Part shown: positions 7,505 through 14,891 of the stretch, piece by piece
Layout of the letters: the number at the start of each line of letters is the position of its first letter
How positions within the stretch are numbered: the stretch's first letter is position 1
Assembly: GCA_965246845.1 (NCBI GenBank)
Contig: CBDFFR010000005.1
Span: 62,001 to 126,000 of the forward strand
Length of the DNA: 64,000 nucleotides
Reading direction: 5' to 3'
Source of the DNA: JBBRMW01 sp965246845
GTDB lineage: Bacteria > Chloroflexota > Anaerolineae > Aggregatilineales > UBA2796
Program-made: the position numbers and the translations under genes
The notes under the pieces: model-generated
Told to the model about the DNA's origin: nothing
What the model saw: the letters and a program-made list of their open reading frames with translations, nothing else
Databases searched by the model: none

Positions 7505-9286
7505 TTACTTCAGCGGCTGCTCGACCGTAATCCCGATGCTCAACTCCCGCAACTGCTTTGGCTCGGCTTCGCTCGGCGCACCCGCCATCAGGTCTTCGGC
7601 GCGCTGGTTCTTCGGGAAGGCAATCACCTCGCGGATGTTCGTCTCGCCCGCCAGCACCATCGCCAGCCGGTCGATACCGGGCGCGATGCCCCCGTGCGGC
7701 GGCGTGCCATATTCAAACGCTTCGAGCATGTGGCCGAAGCGATCCCACGCGATTTCCTTACTGAGGCCGATCATGCTGAAAATCTTCTCTTGCAGTGCGC
7801 GCTCGTGGATACGGATCGACCCACTGGACATCTCGAAGCCGTTGCACACGAGGTCGTAAAGCTGCCCGCGCACCTTGCCGGGGTCCGTATCGAGGTATTG
7901 CATATCCTCGTCCATCGGCATCGTGAACATATGGTGCGCGGGTTCCCAGCGGCGTTCGTCCTCGTTGTACTCGAACATCGGGAAATCGATAATCCAGCAG
8001 AACGCGACCTTCTCCGCGTCCGCGAGGTGCAGCCGTTCCGCGAATTCGCGGCGCATCGTATCCATTACCTTGCAAACGAGGCTCGCCTTATCCGCCGCCA
8101 TGAGGATCAGGTCGCCCGGTACGGCTTCCATCCGCGCGATGACGCGCTCGATCTCTTCCGGCTTGAAGAATTTCGAGATGGTGGATGCAATCGCGCCATC
8201 AGCCTTTTTGAGCGCGAACCACGCGATGCCCTTGCCACCCGCCGATTTCGCCATATCGTTCAGGATGTCCAGTTGCGCGCGTCCCATATCGCCCATGCCG
8301 GGAATTTTGAGCGCACGGACCGGGTTTCCCGCAGCGGCGGCTTTTGCAAAAGCATCGAATCCGACATCACGCATCAGATCGGTAATATCTTGTATCTCCA
8401 GCCCATAGCGCAAATCCGGCTTGTCGGAGCCATATTTGAGCATCGACTCCGCATAGGTGATTCGCGGGAACGGCTGAAACATCATCGTCTTGTCGGAGAC
8501 CTTCTCGACCAGCCCGGTCATCATGCCTTCAACGAGGTTCAACACATCCTCGCGTTCGACAAAACTCATTTCGAGGTCGAGCTGCGTGAATTCCGGCTGG
8601 CGGTCGCCGCGCTGGTCCTCGTCGCGGAAGCAGCGCGCGATCTGGAAATAGCGCTCGAAGCCGGAGACCATCAGCAGTTGCTTCAATTGTTGTGGGCTTT
8701 GCGGCAATGCGTAAAACTTGCCGGGGTGGACGCGGCTCGGCACGAGGTAATCGCGCGCCCCTTCCGGCGTGGTCTTGAACAGGATCGGCGTCTCGATCTC
8801 GATGAAATCCCGCGCGGTGAGGTATTCGCGGATGTACTGCACGATCTGGCCGCGCAAAATGATATTGCGCTGCATCCGCTGGCGGCGTAGGTCGAGGTAG
8901 CGATACTTGAGCCGCACCGCCTCATCGACTTTCGAGTCTTCCTTGATCAGGAACGGCGGCGTCTTCGCGGCATTCAGGATTTTAATTTCGTGCGCTTCGA
9001 CTTCGACTTCGCCCGTCTCGATCTTCGTGTTGATCATTTCCTTCGGGCGTTCGCGCACGATGCCCGTAATTTGCAGGACGTATTCGGGCTTCGTCTCGTT
9101 CGCGACGCGGTGCGCGTCCGGCTGCTGATTCTCGTTGACCGTGACCTGTGTGATGCCCCAACGGTCGCGCAGATCGATGAAGATGAGGCCGCCCTGATCG
9201 CGCCGGACGTTGACCCACCCCGCGAGCGTGACGCGCTGGCCGACGTGAGAGAGGCGGAGTTCTCCACAGGTATGAGTTTTCAGCAT
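7505..9286 (-). CDS. aspS: Aspartyl-tRNA synthetase
   Basis: Charges tRNA-Asp (or tRNA-Asp/Asn in non-discriminating forms). The 593-residue protein matches the bacterial type in length and layout: an OB-fold anticodon domain (MLKTHTCGELRLSHVGQRV, VNVRRDQGGLIFIDLRDRWG), class II motif 2 FRDEDQRGDRQPEFTQLD, the bacterial GAD insertion (about 290-420) and motif 3 PPHGGIAPGIDRLAM. The start is taken at 9286, where the usual N-terminus begins; 21 further in-frame codons upstream resemble nothing. The end lies 30 bases before the VOC gene, so the two may be cotranscribed. Whether Asn-tRNA is also made through this enzyme depends on gatCAB elsewhere. Confidence 0.96.
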   Translation of the reverse strand: MLKTHTCGELRLSHVGQRVTLAGWVNVRRDQGGLIFIDLRDRWGITQVTVNENQQPDAHRVANETKPEYVLQITGIVRERPKEMINTKIETGEVEVEAHEIKILNAAKTPPFLIKEDSKVDEAVRLKYRYLDLRRQRMQRNIILRGQIVQYIREYLTARDFIEIETPILFKTTPEGARDYLVPSRVHPGKFYALPQSPQQLKQLLMVSGFERYFQIARCFRDEDQRGDRQPEFTQLDLEMSFVEREDVLNLVEGMMTGLVEKVSDKTMMFQPFPRITYAESMLKYGSDKPDLRYGLEIQDITDLMRDVGFDAFAKAAAAGNPVRALKIPGMGDMGRAQLDILNDMAKSAGGKGIAWFALKKADGAIASTISKFFKPEEIERVIARMEAVPGDLILMAADKASLVCKVMDTMRREFAERLHLADAEKVAFCWIIDFPMFEYNEDERRWEPAHHMFTMPMDEDMQYLDTDPGKVRGQLYDLVCNGFEMSSGSIRIHERALQEKIFSMIGLSKEIAWDRFGHMLEAFEYGTPPHGGIAPGIDRLAMVLAGETNIREVIAFPKNQRAEDLMAGAPSEAEPKQLRELSIGITVEQPLK

Positions 9287-9370
9287 GAGTTGCACCGATT
9301 TGTCGTATAGGATTCGTAACAGCTTATCACGGCGGCGCGGACAATTCAATGCGCGCGTGTTAACTGGCGA

Positions 9371-10378
9371 TCAGCCCTCGCGCAGGCTCAAGCCCAACCG
9401 TCGCCCGCGCCCGTCGATATTCAATATGCGGGCGCGCACGCGGTCGCCTTCCTGTACCACGTTGCGCGGATGCAAAAACTGCCCTTCCGCGAGTTCGGAG
9501 ACGTGGATCAGCCCTTCCAATCCCTCTTCGACGCAGACAAACGCGCCAAAATCCACGATGTTCGTGACTGCGCCCTCGATGATCTGCCCGGCCTGATAGC
9601 GCTGCTCGACCGTCAGCCAGGGATCGGGCAGCAAGCGCTTGAGACTGAGCGCGATCCGCCCCTGTTCGCGGTACACATCCATCACGTATACGCGCACTTC
9701 CTGATCGCGCCGCAAAATATCGCGAGGGTGGCTGACACGCCCCCAACTCAATTCGCTAATGTGAATCAGCCCTTCCAACCCACCGAGGTCGATGAATGCG
9801 CCGAAATCGCACAGGTTCGTCACGCGCCCCGTGACGGTCGCGCCGCGCGTCAGATGGTCCAGCACATCGGCACGCGCGCCGGGCTGCACCTGCGCGGCAC
9901 GTTCGGAGAGAATCAGGCGGTTTTGCTCGCGGTCGAGTTCGATGATTCGCAGCAGCATCGGCTGGTTCACACGGCTCTGCAAATGGCTGTTGCGTGCGTC
10001 CAAAATTGCGGGCGCGTCGATAAGCTGGCTGGCCGGGACGAAGCCGCGCAATCCATTCCAATCCACGAGCAGACCTCCCCGGTTGTAACCAACTGCGGGC
10101 AATTCTACGACGTGGTCATCACGCCAGACCTGCTCCGCGAGGTCCCAATCGGCATCATCGTGGGGGGCGGGGCGCAACGGTTCGTGCGCGGTGTGCGCTT
10201 GAGCCGACCAGATCGCTTCATCTGCGGCGGTCTCGTCAATCTTGTGCGGCTCGCTCTCGCCGGGCGCGTCGTCGTTGAGGAGCGCTGCCCAATAACTTTC
10301 GTCAGGAGGGGGAGGCGGCAACCCTGCATAGGTAGTCGGTTCGACTGGCTGTATTTTTCGGATGCGGTTCGTATTCAT
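9371..10378 (-). CDS. S1-domain RNA-binding protein (ribosomal protein S1-like)
   Basis: About 335 residues. The first 90 are acidic and low in complexity; then come three S1 OB-folds: a degenerate one (VVELPAVGYNRGGLLVDWNG to LSERAAQ, about 90-165), a canonical one (RGATVTGRVTNLCDFGAFID, HISELSW, about 175-245) and a last one (GAVTNIVDFGAFVCVEEGLE, HVSELAEGQF, about 260-330). The count of three matches short S1 proteins of several phyla rather than the six of E. coli S1. It probably aids mRNA binding to the ribosome. ATG at 10378 follows a GTG that is also in frame; no clear ribosome site separates them. Gene symbol withheld because rpsA orthology cannot be shown here. Confidence 0.85.
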   Translation of the reverse strand: MNTNRIRKIQPVEPTTYAGLPPPPPDESYWAALLNDDAPGESEPHKIDETAADEAIWSAQAHTAHEPLRPAPHDDADWDLAEQVWRDDHVVELPAVGYNRGGLLVDWNGLRGFVPASQLIDAPAILDARNSHLQSRVNQPMLLRIIELDREQNRLILSERAAQVQPGARADVLDHLTRGATVTGRVTNLCDFGAFIDLGGLEGLIHISELSWGRVSHPRDILRRDQEVRVYVMDVYREQGRIALSLKRLLPDPWLTVEQRYQAGQIIEGAVTNIVDFGAFVCVEEGLEGLIHVSELAEGQFLHPRNVVQEGDRVRARILNIDGRGRRLGLSLREG

Positions 10379-10524
10379 CACGGTACAGGACGCTTATCTA
10401 CCATTAATCTCAATCGCTGCGATTATATTGAGGTGGTGCGGCGTTGTCAAAAGGCTGCCAAAAAAACAAATCGCGGTGTTGCAATCCGTGAAGCCGCAGC
10501 ACGTCATAATTGATATAACATTTG

Positions 10525-10547
10525 AACAAGGTGCAAATTGCCTTGTT
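10525..10547. promoter_or_regulatory. Inverted repeat, likely operator
   Basis: AACAAGG-TG-CAA-A-TTG-CCTTGTT is a ten-base-pair inverted repeat with a 2-base bulge. It covers the -35 hexamer of the promoter for the following response regulator gene, the usual place for a repressor site. Alternatively a hairpin if an upstream transcript crosses it. Confidence 0.5.
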
Positions 10548-10566
10548 GAGCTGCGCCTGATATAGT
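10538..10566 (+). promoter_or_regulatory. Sigma-70-type promoter of the response regulator/kinase operon
   Basis: TTGCCT, a 17-base spacer and TATAGT, ending 35 bases before the GTG start at 10602. AGGGGTG serves as ribosome site. Matches to consensus are partial (4/6 and 5/6). Confidence 0.5.
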
Positions 10567-10601
10567 TCACGGATACTGCGTTTTTCGCTAGGGGTGAAGT
10601 T

Positions 10602-11015
10602 GTGACCTGGCTGCTCGTAGAAGATGATCCCGAAATCCGCACGCTTGTGTCGGTGATGATGCAGCTTTGGGGCGAAACGCCGCTCGCGCTCGCGGATGGT
10701 AACGCTGCCTGGCGCTGGCTGGATAAAGTCGAGAGCGGAACCGATGGCGACCTGCCTGATCTTGCCTTGATGGATATTCGGATGCCCGGCCACACCGGGG
10801 ACCAGATCGCCGCGCGCATTCGCCAGACCGAACGCCTCAAACATATTCCGATTATCCTCATGACGGCGTTCTCGCTGACCGACAGCGAAGTCGATGCGAT
10901 GAAGGAAAAGGCGGGAATCGATCACCTGATTAAAAAACCTTTCCCGGATTTCGACGATCTAAAAAAGACGCTCTACCGGATTCGTTCCGAGAAGCAAACC
11001 CGGAGTCGCAGCTAG
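10602..11015 (+). CDS. Single-domain response regulator
   Basis: A stand-alone receiver domain of 137 residues with the complete phosphorylation site: acidic pair in LVEDDPEI, phospho-acceptor Asp58 in LALMDIRMPG, Thr in ILMTAFS and the conserved Lys in LIKKPF. No output domain, so it must act through protein contacts, probably with the kinase encoded 3 bases downstream. The start is GTG with AGGGGTG nearby. The C-terminal RSEKQTRSRS tail is basic. Confidence in the family is high; the pathway is unknown. Confidence 0.9.
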   Translation: MTWLLVEDDPEIRTLVSVMMQLWGETPLALADGNAAWRWLDKVESGTDGDLPDLALMDIRMPGHTGDQIAARIRQTERLKHIPIILMTAFSLTDSEVDAMKEKAGIDHLIKKPFPDFDDLKKTLYRIRSEKQTRSRS

Positions 11016-11018
11016 CCC

Positions 11019-12302
11019 ATGTCGATTGATCGCATCGACGTCACCAGCCACGCGCCCGAAACGTCCGAAACAGGCAATTTCCTGAGTCTGTTGCAAACGG
11101 TGGGGAATGTCACACAAATGGTCTTCGGACGGGTCTATCAGGGGTTGGGGTTGAAACGCCGCGCGGAAAACGACTCAGAGCCGCCGCTCCAGCCGGATGA
11201 TACGCGGACGCTGCTGCGCGCCCAGAACAAGATGCTCTCCGGGCGCGTACAGGCCACCGAGACGCTTGCCGCGCGGCTCAAGGCCGTCTTCGCCAACCTG
11301 AACGAAGGCGTAATTATGCAGGATACGGAAGGCCGCATCGTGCTGATCAATAGCGCGGCGGAAGTCCTGCTCGGCAGCATCAAAAATTTCTGGGAAAGCG
11401 ACCTGGGGCGCATGTTTAATCAGGCGCGTCAGAGCGGTTCCGGCCTCGCCGAAATGGAATTGATTGGCGCACCATTGCGCGTACAGGTCAACAGCCGCAT
11501 CATCGGTGCGCAACTCGCGGCGGTCTTCGCGGAAGGAGACCGCCTCGGAACGGTCATTGTCCTGCGCGATGTGACGCAGGAAGCGCTTGCGGATCGCCTC
11601 AAGGACGAGTTCGTCACCGCCATTTCGCACGAGCTGCGCACGCCGCTCACCGCGATCAAGGGCATGGCCGATATTCTGATCAGCCAGCCGGGAGATCGCC
11701 CGCCCAACCGCAAATTCCTTGAGGCGATTGGCCGCAATGCCGCCATCCTCGACCGGATGATTATCGAATTGCTGGATATTTCCGAAATCAGTTCCGGCTC
11801 GTTCGCGGTCCATAAGGCGCGCGTCGCGCTCGATGAACTGATTTTCGATGTGATCAAAAGTCAGGAAGCGCGCATCACGAAAGCCGATTTGAATGTCGGC
11901 GTGCTGGTCGCGAATCGCGAACGCATCTACGCGATAGGCGATGATCAGCGCTTGCGCTGGGCGCTCGGCCACCTGCTCGATAACGCGCTGAACTACACGC
12001 TCAAGGGTGGCTTCATCACGTTTCGCGTTGGCGCGGTACGTGGCGAGCGCGTGTTGATCGAGGTCGTGGATACGGGCGTCGGCATCTCTGAGCGCGATAT
12101 GCCGCATGTTTTCGAGCGTTTCTATCGTGGTGAAGCGCAGACCCCTGAAGGCAAGCTGATCGACCCGCGTGGGCTTGGGCAGGGGTTATATGTAGCGAAG
12201 GCTGTAGCCGACGCGCACAGCGGCTATCTCGCGGTCGAGAGCCAGCCCGGTACGGGCAGCCGCTTCACACTTGCGTTGCCGCTCGCCCCCGCGACGGATT
12301 AA
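11019..12302 (+). CDS. PAS-containing sensor histidine kinase (no membrane helices)
   Basis: Soluble kinase of 427 residues. A coiled linker precedes a PAS fold (about 85-190, FANLNEGVIMQDTEGRIVLI), then HisKA with the phospho-accepting His204 in FVTAISHELRTPL and an HATPase_c domain (N-box NALNYT, G1 VVDTGVGIS, F-box FERFYR, G2 GQGLYVAKAV). Lack of a signal peptide or membrane segment suggests a cytoplasmic signal. It follows the receiver gene by 3 bases, so kinase and regulator are one operon. Its stop is followed by a hairpin at 12339-12368. Confidence 0.93.
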   Translation: MSIDRIDVTSHAPETSETGNFLSLLQTVGNVTQMVFGRVYQGLGLKRRAENDSEPPLQPDDTRTLLRAQNKMLSGRVQATETLAARLKAVFANLNEGVIMQDTEGRIVLINSAAEVLLGSIKNFWESDLGRMFNQARQSGSGLAEMELIGAPLRVQVNSRIIGAQLAAVFAEGDRLGTVIVLRDVTQEALADRLKDEFVTAISHELRTPLTAIKGMADILISQPGDRPPNRKFLEAIGRNAAILDRMIIELLDISEISSGSFAVHKARVALDELIFDVIKSQEARITKADLNVGVLVANRERIYAIGDDQRLRWALGHLLDNALNYTLKGGFITFRVGAVRGERVLIEVVDTGVGISERDMPHVFERFYRGEAQTPEGKLIDPRGLGQGLYVAKAVADAHSGYLAVESQPGTGSRFTLALPLAPATD

Positions 12303-12338
12303 GACACTTAATTGATTCTGTAAAGTCTTGTAAATAGT

Positions 12339-12368
12339 AGACCCCTGCAACCGCAGTCGCAGGGGTCT
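12339..12368. terminator. Intergenic hairpin, probable bidirectional terminator
   Basis: AGACCCCTGC and GCAGGGGTCT form a 10-bp perfect stem with a ten-base loop between two convergent genes. The T tract after it is weak on both strands (tcttaaa on plus), so efficiency is uncertain. Confidence 0.65.
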
Positions 12369-12404
12369 CTTAAAGCTAGCCGCTAACGGAAGTTAGCTGA
12401 TTTG

Positions 12405-13073
12405 CTACTTGACGGCGAGGGTGATCGTCGCGCCCTGGAGGGTCTTCACGCTGGTCAGCTTGACCAGATCAGCGGCCTTGAGGACCTGCGGAACGACGTG
12501 GTAGGTGAGGATGTTGGTGAGCGTCGGGACGTCGGCCATCACCTGCGCGGCGGTCATGCTCATGCTGGTCATCGCCTTCGCGAAGGCATCATTGGTCGGC
12601 GCGAAGACGGTGAAGTTACCCGGCTTCGAGAACGTATCGACGAGGTTGGCGGCAGTGAGCGCAGCAACGAGCGTGCTGAGTTCGGGGGTCGCGACGGCGA
12701 GTTCCGCAATCGTCTTGGTGGTCGTCATTGTCATCGTGCCGGACATGGTGGCGGCCATCGCCATTGTGCCAGACATTGTCGGAGCCATCATCATTGTGCC
12801 GGACATTGTCGGAGCCATCATCGCCATCGTGCCGGACATCGTGGGAGCCATCATTGCCATCGTGCCGGACATCGTTGCGGACATCATGGCGGGGGGAAGC
12901 AAAACGCTATCGATGATGTGGATCACGCCGTTGCTGGCAATGATGTCGGCCTTGACGACCTTGACCGTGCCGTTGAGCGTGAGCGTTCCCTGAGCCTGGG
13001 TAGGCTGGACCGCGACCATCGCGGCACAGACGACGAGGAAAGCGAGGACAGTAGTGACAAGTTTACGCAGCAT
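12405..13073 (-). CDS. Secreted FAS1 (fasciclin) protein with its domain halves in swapped order and a Met-rich linker
   Basis: 222 residues with a signal peptide (about 1-28, MLRKLVTTVLAFLVVCAAMV...QAQ). Residues 30-61 (LNGTVKVVKADIIASNGVIH, then IIDSVLLPP) are what normally ends a FAS1 domain. Residues 62-118 are low complexity with five copies of TMSGTM and many Met residues. Residues 119-222 are the normal beginning and middle of FAS1: TIAELAVATPELSTLVAAL, the H1 box FTVFAPTNDAFAKA, the H2 box LTYHVVPQVL, ending LQGATITLAVK at the stop. Joined end to start, the two pieces make one complete FAS1 domain, so this looks like a circular permutation. FAS1 domains mediate adhesion. AAAGGT lies 8 bases before the ATG. 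No frame continuing the domain exists after the stop. Confidence 0.85.
   Translation of the reverse strand: MLRKLVTTVLAFLVVCAAMVAVQPTQAQGTLTLNGTVKVVKADIIASNGVIHIIDSVLLPPAMMSATMSGTMAMMAPTMSGTMAMMAPTMSGTMMMAPTMSGTMAMAATMSGTMTMTTTKTIAELAVATPELSTLVAALTAANLVDTFSKPGNFTVFAPTNDAFAKAMTSMSMTAAQVMADVPTLTNILTYHVVPQVLKAADLVKLTSVKTLQGATITLAVK
12715..12890. repeat. In-frame tandem repeat encoding the TMSGTM units
   Basis: Units of about 27-33 bases containing GTGCCGGACAT and GGAGCCATCAT recur five times (plus-strand reading). Unit length is a multiple of three and the codons stay open, so the copy number can change without breaking the FAS1 gene. Nearly identical neighbouring units suggest recent slippage or unequal exchange. 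Confidence 0.85.
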
Positions 13074-13271
13074 GTGGATTTACCTTTGACATTGGGACAC
13101 AATCGAACGGTTACGAGACGGTGAGATTATTGACAACCTATGTTAAATTGCCAAACCGATTTGTCACCGAAATATTAAAAGATGAGGTGATTTTGCTCAG
13201 ATTTCGGATGATCTGGCAAACTGGTGCCTGATATAGGAAAATAGTCTTGCACGCTTTGGTGAAAGTGACGA

Positions 13272-14099
13272 ATGCAACCCCATTGGACGACCGCTCAGGA
13301 CGCTCTATCAGCTATCATAAATGCGCCGCGCTTCGGCATCCTCTCCGATTTCGATGGGACGCTCGTTGTGTTCCGTCCATTCCCTGAATACCCGAAACTC
13401 ACTGACCGTATGAAACAGGTGATTCGCGCGCTCTCCGACCGCGTGGCACTCTTTGCGATGATCAGCGGGCGCGCCGCGCTGGAACTGCGCACCGTCGCGG
13501 ATGAACAGCCGGGCGTGACCTACATCGGCAATCACGGCCTCGAAGAACTCAAGGGCGATACGCTGATTGTCCTGCCGGAAGCGCAAGAATGGGAAGAGCG
13601 CGTGACCGCGTTTTATCACGATCTGGGCGAGCCGGAAATCGAGGGGGTACGCTACCAGCACAAGCGCGTTACGATGTCCGTCACCTATCGCTACGTCGAG
13701 AACCCGGAAGACGTCAAGCGCCGCATCAAGGAAAAACTGGATCAGGTCAACGAGCGTTATGGGCTACACATGCACGAAGGCCGCACCATCTGGGAAGTGA
13801 AGCCGCCTATTGCGCTCGACAAAGGCACGGCGGTTCGCTCGCTGATCGAGGAACACCACCTCGAAAGCGTCTTGTTCCTGGGTGATGACATCACCGATGT
13901 CTACGCGATGGATGCACTCCGCGACCTGCGCGAACAAGGCCGCGTCAAAGGGCTGATCGTCGGCGTCATGGGCGAAACTGACGTGCCGCAGGTTACGAAT
14001 GCCGCAGACATAATCGCAAATTCCGTTGCAGAGGTCGAAGACCTGTTTGAATGGATTGCCGAACGCCTGCCCGCCCCGGATGCCGCCATCGGCGAGTAG
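13272..14099 (+). CDS. otsB: Trehalose-phosphatase (HAD superfamily)
   Basis: Dephosphorylates trehalose 6-phosphate (or a related sugar phosphate). The 275-residue protein has the HAD catalytic motif I LSDFDGTL (nucleophile Asp26), motif II ISGR, the GNHGLEE loop of TPP enzymes, the cap helix region, motif III Lys in KPPIALDKGTA and motif IV LGDDITDVYAMDAL. Length and order fit OtsB. No trehalose-6-phosphate synthase is in the window, so the partner must be elsewhere. Convergent with the next gene. Confidence 0.88.
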   Translation: MQPHWTTAQDALSAIINAPRFGILSDFDGTLVVFRPFPEYPKLTDRMKQVIRALSDRVALFAMISGRAALELRTVADEQPGVTYIGNHGLEELKGDTLIVLPEAQEWEERVTAFYHDLGEPEIEGVRYQHKRVTMSVTYRYVENPEDVKRRIKEKLDQVNERYGLHMHEGRTIWEVKPPIALDKGTAVRSLIEEHHLESVLFLGDDITDVYAMDALRDLREQGRVKGLIVGVMGETDVPQVTNAADIIANSVAEVEDLFEWIAERLPAPDAAIGE

Positions 14100-14107
14100 C
14101 AGGTCAA

Positions 14108-14887
14108 TCAGCGCGGGCGAAAGCGCATGACCTGCCCCTCGCGCAGCCCGACGTATATCCAGCCGTTGTGATCCACCATCACCGCGACGGGGTGATCCGG
14201 GTAGAACGACAGATAGTAAATCGACGCTTCCGAGGAGTTCTTGCCGCCTGTGTTGGCCGGGACCAGCAGCGTCTTCGTCCCAACGCGCGTATCGACGACC
14301 AGCAGTTCATATCCGGCCAGTTCCGGCGTATTGCGCGATCCGCCCGTGACGATCAGCAGCCCGCCGCGCATCTCCGGGAACGCATCCCCCGCATAGAACG
14401 CAATGCTCACCGGATCGGAGTGCGCCGCCAGCGGGATAGTACGCCCATCCGACGCGACCACCCGATCCCCCGCTTCGATCTTCCATAATACGCCATCCGG
14501 TCCACGCGCGAATCCCCGCGAGAGTTGCTTATCGGCTTCAATCAGGCCGAGCGTCCACAATGCCGCCACTGGTGTATCGAACCCGGTTCGATACACCGTC
14601 GGCGGTCCGAAGGTCATATCCTCGCGATATGGATAGTGCAAGACCTCGCCACTTGCAGGCCGCGTGACGTACAGCGCGTTCTCCGCATCGAAACCGATCT
14701 GCATCAGCGCAGACCGTCCGGGGACAGCGCTCAACTTTTCAACCACCACTTCCGGGCAGATGGTCGGAAGCGTGCGCGTGTTGCGCGGCCAGTACGGATG
14801 GTCGCACGGGATGGCCGCCCGCGCGGACCCGTTGTTAGCACCTATCGCTACGCAGATCGCAGCAGCCAGCAACAAACGCGACAGCAT
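14108..14887 (-). CDS. Secreted beta-propeller protein resembling glucose/sorbosone dehydrogenases
   Basis: 259 residues from ATG 14887, with a signal peptide (MLSRLLLAAAICVAIGANN...ARA). Blades are suggested by the repeated hydrophobic patterns LMQIGFDAENALYVTRPASG, GFARGPDGVLWKIEAGD and PVAVMVDHNGWIYVGLREGQ, with a FARGPDGVLW motif typical of sugar-dehydrogenase or PQQ-like propellers. The protein is shorter than the roughly 350-residue enzymes, so it may be a non-catalytic propeller. The ATG lies 5 bases past the stop of the upstream hydrolase gene and is thus in its operon. An open frame running 24 codons further upstream lies inside that gene and is not needed. Confidence 0.65.
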   Translation of the reverse strand: MLSRLLLAAAICVAIGANNGSARAAIPCDHPYWPRNTRTLPTICPEVVVEKLSAVPGRSALMQIGFDAENALYVTRPASGEVLHYPYREDMTFGPPTVYRTGFDTPVAALWTLGLIEADKQLSRGFARGPDGVLWKIEAGDRVVASDGRTIPLAAHSDPVSIAFYAGDAFPEMRGGLLIVTGGSRNTPELAGYELLVVDTRVGTKTLLVPANTGGKNSSEASIYYLSFYPDHPVAVMVDHNGWIYVGLREGQVMRFRPR

Positions 14888-14891
14888 TCGC

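Noticed and set aside
7325..8890. Plus-strand open frame of 521 codons over aspS
   Set aside because: Arg/His-rich composition typical of an antisense shadow; the real aspS motifs are on the minus strand.
12715..12890. Regular repeats that could look like a CRISPR array
   Set aside because: Units are in frame, contiguous without spacers, and encode the TMSGTM repeat of the FAS1 protein.
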